Shown here: positions 60,047 to 64,000 of the stretch, piece after piece
Layout: the number at the start of each line of letters is the position of its first letter
How positions within the stretch are numbered: position 1 is the first letter of the stretch
Source of the DNA: Candidatus Firestoneibacteriota bacterium
GTDB taxonomy: Bacteria > Oederibacteriota > D2-FULL-39-29 > CAIOVX01
Assembly (NCBI GenBank): GCA_903861835.1
Contig: CAIOVX010000060.1
Location: 36,504-100,503, forward strand
Direction: 5' to 3'
Length of the DNA: 64,000 nt
The notes under the pieces: model-generated
What the model was told of the DNA's origin: nothing
Database searches by the model: none
Seen by the model: the letters and a program-made list of their open reading frames with translations, nothing else
Position numbers and translations under genes: made by a program

Positions 60047-61222
60047 CTAAACCGTTTCCAGCGGCCAAAAGAAAAAATCCAGCGGAAAAAGAATGTCCAG
60101 GAACTCCGCCCCCGCGGGAAGTTTCATCCATTCAGACGGCTTTGAGAGCGGGAAAAGAAGCTTAACCATATCCTGTTCGTTCAAGACTATTTTTAGTTTA
60201 GCCGGGTTGGCAGTTACCCTGACTATCTTCCCGGCGGATTCTATCGTGGCGCTTTCGCCCGTGCCTTCCATAACCAGGGTCACCGAGTGCCGCCCGGAAA
60301 GGACCGAGGATTTCGCTTTCAGGTTCATCTGTTTCACGAACTTCTTCAGAGTTTGCGAAAGATTGATGATCTTTACGCATCCGTCCCCGTAAAAGTCGTC
60401 GCTCTTGTCGCCCCAGGAAAGGCTGTTGAAGAATTCCTTGTATCTGTTAGGAAATGACGGGGTGACCGCCTCCAGCCTTTTGAAGCCGAGCTTCTCAAAC
60501 GCGTGTTTTATAAGCGGTTTCAGCTCTTCCAGCGAACCGCCGCATTCAAGCACCCTTGCCTGCTCGTCGCTGTGCTTTGTCCCGAGCGTCATATAGGCGA
60601 GCACTTTGTCCCTTTCAAGCGCGAGCCAGGTGTCGCGTTTCAATCTGCCGTAAAGCAGTTTATCCAACGCCCTGCTTCTCTTCTGCCCGAATTCTTCCGC
60701 CGAGTGCAATTTTGTCAATTGATTCAGGTATACCCTTTCACCTGAGAATTTTTTTATCGCGCGGGGTTTGTATTCAGAAAAATACCTCGGAGCGGTGATG
60801 AACTTGCTCACCCTGCCGCCGCATTCCCAGCCGAAATAGCCGTATCTCTTCCTGTCCCCGCCGAGCCACGAAACATCGTACTTCCTTTCGTGAAGCAGTT
60901 CCACCGCGCGCTTTAGAAGAACCGACATATACCCTTTGCCGCGGGCCTTCTCGTGTGTAGCAACCCCGCCAATGCTTCCGGACTTAAGTATTGAGCCGTT
61001 AACCTTCATGTCCTGGGGGTAAATGCCAACGTGAGCCGCGACAAAACCGCCTTCCTTAAGGAGCAAATGTTCCTTGAATTTTTTCTGGTCCGGCATTGAG
61101 GTATGCGGCCATTGCTTCTGAAAAGTATGCTGCAACGGCCAGACATTATTTAAAAGCGCCAGGAAACCTTTCACATCTTTATTTGTAAGAAAGCAAATCT
61201 CTATTTTTTTATCCTCAGCCAA
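60047..61222 (-). CDS. Eis-like GNAT N-acetyltransferase
   Basis: The 391-aa protein has a GNAT domain in the first half with the acetyl-CoA loop SIGGVATHEKARGKGYMSVLLKRAVE (of which ATHEKARGKGY is typical). DVSWLGGDRKRYGYFGWE and a second GNAT-like half follow, then a beta/alpha SCP2-like end (GESATIESAGKIVRV). This three-part plan and the length match the Eis family, which acetylates amines such as aminoglycosides or lysine side chains. No substrate can be assigned. It is a single gene, 70 bp from the LOG gene. Confidence 0.8.
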   Translation of the reverse strand: MAEDKKIEICFLTNKDVKGFLALLNNVWPLQHTFQKQWPHTSMPDQKKFKEHLLLKEGGFVAAHVGIYPQDMKVNGSILKSGSIGGVATHEKARGKGYMSVLLKRAVELLHERKYDVSWLGGDRKRYGYFGWECGGRVSKFITAPRYFSEYKPRAIKKFSGERVYLNQLTKLHSAEEFGQKRSRALDKLLYGRLKRDTWLALERDKVLAYMTLGTKHSDEQARVLECGGSLEELKPLIKHAFEKLGFKRLEAVTPSFPNRYKEFFNSLSWGDKSDDFYGDGCVKIINLSQTLKKFVKQMNLKAKSSVLSGRHSVTLVMEGTGESATIESAGKIVRVTANPAKLKIVLNEQDMVKLLFPLSKPSEWMKLPAGAEFLDILFPLDFFFWPLETV

Positions 61223-61245
61223 TATTCCTCCGTTCTTTTCCTTTA

Positions 61246-61322
61246 AGCATCCGGCCTTCTGATCTTCCGCCTTCAGGCCTCCGTCCTCTGTCTTCTGTCC
61301 TCCGATCTTGCCAACCCTCCAA
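61246..61322. repeat. CT-rich degenerate tandem repeat block
   Basis: The same unit type as at 21340 and 29205 (CTTCTGATCTTCCGCCTTC, CCGTCCTCTG, TCTTCTGTCC) fills the gap between the Eis-like and creatininase genes. Confidence 0.6.
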
Positions 61323-61328
61323 ACATCT

Positions 61329-62123
61329 TTATTTCAGGTACGGCTTCTCCGCTCTCCTGAAATATTCCTTCTGCAGGCGTGGAACTACAGCATCCTTCTT
61401 TACCAGTTTTATTCTCTCAGCCACGTAATCGGCGACAATTCTCAACACTTTCTCTCCCTTTTCTTTCGTCGCCGTTCTCGCGTCTCCTGCATAGTGCTCA
61501 GGGAAGTCGGCATACCAGAACATGCTCGTGGTCAGATCCTTGAGATGTTTAATGCGGTTCAGCGGCAGTCCTGGTTTCTTCGGCAAGTACTTCATATTCA
61601 CAGAATCTTCGTCTATCGCCATCATAGCACTGGTCTCCCACTCTCCGGCGTGGTTCTCATCGGTATCTATGAACTTTTCCCATTCTTTTTTCATAGGCCC
61701 ATAAGTTCCCTTAACAAGATAAAGTGTATAATCCTTTTTCTTGTAAAGGCTGGAAATAACGAAATACGGAAGGAAGGCGAAGTTTCCGCCGTGCCCGTTC
61801 ACGATCAGTATCTTCTTAAAACCATTGCGGGCTATCTCATCGCAGACATTTTCAAGCAGGTCATAGGCCAGCTGCGGCCTGATACAAACGGAACCTGCCG
61901 TATGCCTTACCTCGGCTATCTGGCTAAAGAAGAAGGGCGGGAAAACTACTGCTGACTCTTTTTCCGCGGCAAGTTTGCAAACCTCGTGCACCTTGATAAA
62001 ATCTATACCAAGCGGCATATGCTCGCCGTGTTTTTCCAAAATACCTACCGGCAGGACGCATACCCCTTTGGTTGTCTTGATCGCCTTCAAAAAATCAACA
62101 TAGTTTAGTTTTTCCCACTGCAT
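61329..62123 (-). CDS. Creatininase-family amidohydrolase
   Basis: The 264-aa protein has the family's metal-binding order: VLPVGILEKHGEHMPLGID (Glu, His and Asp), VNGHGGN in the middle and NHAGEWETSAMMA later. Family members hydrolyse cyclic amides or related bonds (creatininase, MftE, FAPy deformylase). MftE-type enzymes mature radical SAM products, but the radical SAM gene here is 37 kb away, so I do not link them. The physiological substrate is unknown. It follows the small membrane protein by 12 bp. Confidence 0.88.
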   Translation of the reverse strand: MQWEKLNYVDFLKAIKTTKGVCVLPVGILEKHGEHMPLGIDFIKVHEVCKLAAEKESAVVFPPFFFSQIAEVRHTAGSVCIRPQLAYDLLENVCDEIARNGFKKILIVNGHGGNFAFLPYFVISSLYKKKDYTLYLVKGTYGPMKKEWEKFIDTDENHAGEWETSAMMAIDEDSVNMKYLPKKPGLPLNRIKHLKDLTTSMFWYADFPEHYAGDARTATKEKGEKVLRIVADYVAERIKLVKKDAVVPRLQKEYFRRAEKPYLK

Positions 62124-62135
62124 GGTTTTCTCCTC

Positions 62136-62399
62136 TCACTTTAGTAATTTTTTTTCCTCTTCAATAGTCTCCGAATAATCAATATCTATTATGCCGTCAT
62201 CTCTTTCCTTTACGCCTGCGTTTGGCTTACGAAACAGCGCCGAAAGGAGAATAATCACTCCGACAGGCACCGCAAGCAGCAAAGACGCAAAAGCTGCAAA
62301 GACCAGAATGGCCAGCAAAAGACACACGCCTATTACAATTATGACCCCAAGCAGCAGCCTTGTTCCGGAACCGCCTGCGGTAATTACCCTGGTTCTCAC
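62136..62399 (-). CDS. Small two-helix membrane protein
   Basis: The 87-aa protein is not recognised. Residues ~14-36 and ~38-57 are strongly hydrophobic and the C-terminal third is acidic (DDGIIDIDYSETIEEEKK). It sits between csaB and the creatininase gene in the same direction with short gaps, so it is probably expressed with them. Confidence 0.6.
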   Translation of the reverse strand: MRTRVITAGGSGTRLLLGVIIVIGVCLLLAILVFAAFASLLLAVPVGVIILLSALFRKPNAGVKERDDGIIDIDYSETIEEEKKLLK

Positions 62400-62427
62400 C
62401 TTCCCACCCCTTCGACAGAGACCGGAC

Positions 62428-63378
62428 TCATTTTCTTCTTTGTTTTTTCAACGCTTTCATTATACAACTTTCAAGCCTTTCTTTGAAATCCTTTTTGGCG
62501 GGCTCCAGAAGGGGAGCCTTTTTTTGCCCGCAGAAATTCTTTATCTTTGCATCATAATTTAACCCTATGAAAGGTATGCCGTGCATATCGGCGAGTATGA
62601 GACTGTGGTACCTGGCACCCGCGACAACATCCGCGGAGGCAATCGCTTTGACTACCATTTTAAAATCACTGTATAAACCCCGTTCAAGGCCTGGCAGCCT
62701 GTCCTGCGGAAGCTGGAACGGAACAAACTTACAGCTTACGCCGGCGCGTCTCAAATTGTCGCTGACCGCTGCGACAGCGTCAAGATAGTTTCCGGACTCA
62801 GGAGCCGCCCTCAGCGCGAAGACAACAGTCTTTGCCTTTCCTCTTTTCCTCTTGGAGAAGGCCCTGAGAGTTTGCACGGCATCGCCCGCAACCGGCAGCT
62901 TGCGCGCTTTAACGCCAATAGCCCTCAGCGTATTTTTTGATTCAATATCCCTGACCGAAATGTTACCGGCGGAATTAAAAACAGCGCGGGTGAGAAATCT
63001 TCCGATGCCGGTTGTAAGCGGCCCTATCCCCTGATGCAGCAGCCGGATCTCTTTTGAGAGACTCCGCGCGGCCAGCACAAGCAGTGAGTAATAAAGAACT
63101 GAGCTGACGCTGGTCTTGTCCTGAAATATCCCGCCGCCCCCGCAGACCAGAATGTCGCAATTTAAGAGCTCGCGGAGCACCGGGAGAAGTTTTCGCGACG
63201 GAACGGCTTTAACTTTGAAAACCTTTTCTGTCAGCGGAGGATTTGAGGAAAGCACCGTCACACGCGCGCCCTCAGCCCGCAAACTGTTCAGAGTTGCAAG
63301 CAGTATCAAGTCATCACCGGCGTTTTTTTCGCCTATGTAGCCGAAGATTAAGACCTTCGGAGCAGTCTTGACAGCCAA
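62428..63378 (-). CDS. csaB: Polysaccharide pyruvyltransferase CsaB
   Basis: CsaB adds a pyruvyl group to a cell-wall polysaccharide, often to anchor SLH-domain proteins. The 316-aa protein starts IFGYIGEKNAGDDLIL and has LVCGGGGIFQDKTS, LLHQGIGPLTT, ISVRDIESKNTLRAIG and DVVAGARYHSLILADMHGIPFIGLNYD. The last is the characteristic pyruvyltransferase C-terminal motif. It overlaps the upstream DUF5693-like gene by 31 bp, a pairing I recall in other genomes. SLH-domain proteins are not visible in this window. Confidence 0.88.
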   Translation of the reverse strand: MAVKTAPKVLIFGYIGEKNAGDDLILLATLNSLRAEGARVTVLSSNPPLTEKVFKVKAVPSRKLLPVLRELLNCDILVCGGGGIFQDKTSVSSVLYYSLLVLAARSLSKEIRLLHQGIGPLTTGIGRFLTRAVFNSAGNISVRDIESKNTLRAIGVKARKLPVAGDAVQTLRAFSKRKRGKAKTVVFALRAAPESGNYLDAVAAVSDNLRRAGVSCKFVPFQLPQDRLPGLERGLYSDFKMVVKAIASADVVAGARYHSLILADMHGIPFIGLNYDAKIKNFCGQKKAPLLEPAKKDFKERLESCIMKALKKQRRK

Positions 63379-64000
63379 ATTAATATTGCGCCTCCGAGGA
63401 CTCCAAGAACCGCTCCATAAACGGAACGGAGCAGAGAGAGCAGGAAAGGTATGTGCGCATGACAGAAAGTGTTCACCACCGAGGTGAGCCCGAATACTCC
63501 AACTGAGACCAGGATGACGGCCGGCAGCCGGAACTCTTTGAAGCGCTCTTCGTAAAGCATATGCAGCCCAAGCAGAAGACAGGGATAGCCGATCAGGAAT
63601 TCTTTAGCCCTGGGCCTGGCGCGAAAAATATTCTCCAAAAAGCCACGCAGCGACTCCTCAAAGGGAAAGAGCGGCATATTGAAATTTCCGGAGCGTACGG
63701 AGGCGACGGCGAAGATGACCGCGAAAAGCAGTGTCAGGCCTCCGGTAACCGCCAGGCCCCTCCGGGTAAAGTCCGCGCGATTAATAAAGCCCAGATATAT
63801 CAAAACAAGAGCAACCGGGAGGCTCAACGCGTACTTTACCCCGCCGAACTGTTCCAGCTTTATCATGAAAACCGTATCAGATAAAAGAGCCGAAATAATT
63901 ATCCCGCCGGCAAGAGAGATCAAAAACATTGCAAGGAAGCGCGCGGAAGGGCCGGAGAAATATCTCATTCCGGCAAAGAAGGCCAGCAGCGGAAAGAATA
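63348..64000 (-). CDS. DUF5693-like polytopic membrane protein, C-terminal part (open at window end)
   Basis: The frame stays open from 63968 to the right edge, so the visible ~217 residues are the C-terminal part of a longer protein. At least five hydrophobic segments are present. The stretches RPRAKEFLIGYPCLLLG and TSVVNTFCHAHIPFLLSLLRSVYG resemble the end of DUF5693 proteins, which are often encoded next to csaB. The ATG at 63968 is probably internal. Function unknown. Confidence 0.65.
   Translation of the reverse strand, partial: FFPLLAFFAGMRYFSGPSARFLAMFLISLAGGIIISALLSDTVFMIKLEQFGGVKYALSLPVALVLIYLGFINRADFTRRGLAVTGGLTLLFAVIFAVASVRSGNFNMPLFPFEESLRGFLENIFRARPRAKEFLIGYPCLLLGLHMLYEERFKEFRLPAVILVSVGVFGLTSVVNTFCHAHIPFLLSLLRSVYGAVLGVLGGAILIWLSRLLRRS

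Overview
The window reads as chromosomal DNA of a Gram-negative, LPS-making bacterium. It holds ADP-heptose synthesis genes (gmhA, rfaE1, rfaE2), three GT9 heptosyltransferase-like genes, Kdo transferase, lpxK, lpxL, an LptE-like lipoprotein, TonB/ExbB/ExbD and several lipoproteins. It also carries a mannose-type PTS with HPr kinase, sigma-54, a GH57 enzyme and CsaB, a mix often seen in uncultured phyla such as Omnitrophota, Elusimicrobiota or Firestonebacteria. That placement is an inference and no marker here settles it. Coding density is very high, nearly everything is on the minus strand in long overlapping operons, and no insertion sequence, CRISPR array or rRNA was seen.

Layout. 1-4556: murJ (partial), rpsT on plus, then minus-strand leuS-lptE-holA. 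4742-12872: FmdB-like zinc ribbon, a giant dCache/coiled-coil/pseudo-receiver protein, rfaE2, rfaE1, gmhA, a DUF3108 lipoprotein and a heptosyltransferase. 12993-17691 (plus): a CAT-anticodon tRNA, then a three-gene operon of PfkB kinase, UbiA-type phosphoribosyltransferase and an unusual 899-aa M28 peptidase/AAC(3) fusion. 17762-18900: AT-rich patch with a small membrane protein and a RelE/Phd-type toxin-antitoxin pair, followed by uvrB. 21108-30404: xerD, a Nudix fusion, a radical SAM/SPASM protein, an MBL hydrolase, a DUF2723 membrane protein and two GT9 genes, separated by short-period intergenic repeats.

29508-46672 is one uninterrupted run of 17 minus-strand genes with no gap above about 40 bp: two M16 proteases (one active-looking, one degenerate), rpoN, ptsN, hprK, a divergent membrane-anchored YvcK, mannose PTS IIA and IIB, a GH57 glucanotransferase, IIC, IID, HPr, enzyme I, a DUF374 acyltransferase, waaA, lpxK and lpxL. 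It joins sugar-PTS signalling, sigma-54 and late lipid A synthesis in one probable transcript. HPr keeps both His14 and the Ser45 target of HPr kinase.

48756-59055 is a second probable operon with its own sigma-70-like promoter (59086-59114) and terminator (48698-48738). It encodes a 973-aa periplasmic TPR protein, a TonB-receptor-like barrel without a plug, ExbB, ExbD, TonB, a TPR/SpoIID lipoprotein, a DUF3307 membrane protein and an M42 aminopeptidase. To its left lies an orphan RACo-like ferredoxin/ASKHA protein. 59302-64000 holds a LOG-family protein, an Eis-like GNAT, a creatininase-family amidohydrolase, a small membrane protein, csaB and a truncated DUF5693-like membrane protein.

Best leads: the M28-AAC(3) fusion operon, the TonB/TPR/plug-less barrel operon, the PTS/sigma-54/lipid A super-operon with its altered YvcK, the pseudo-receiver sensor, and a recurrent family of 9-bp-period intergenic arrays.
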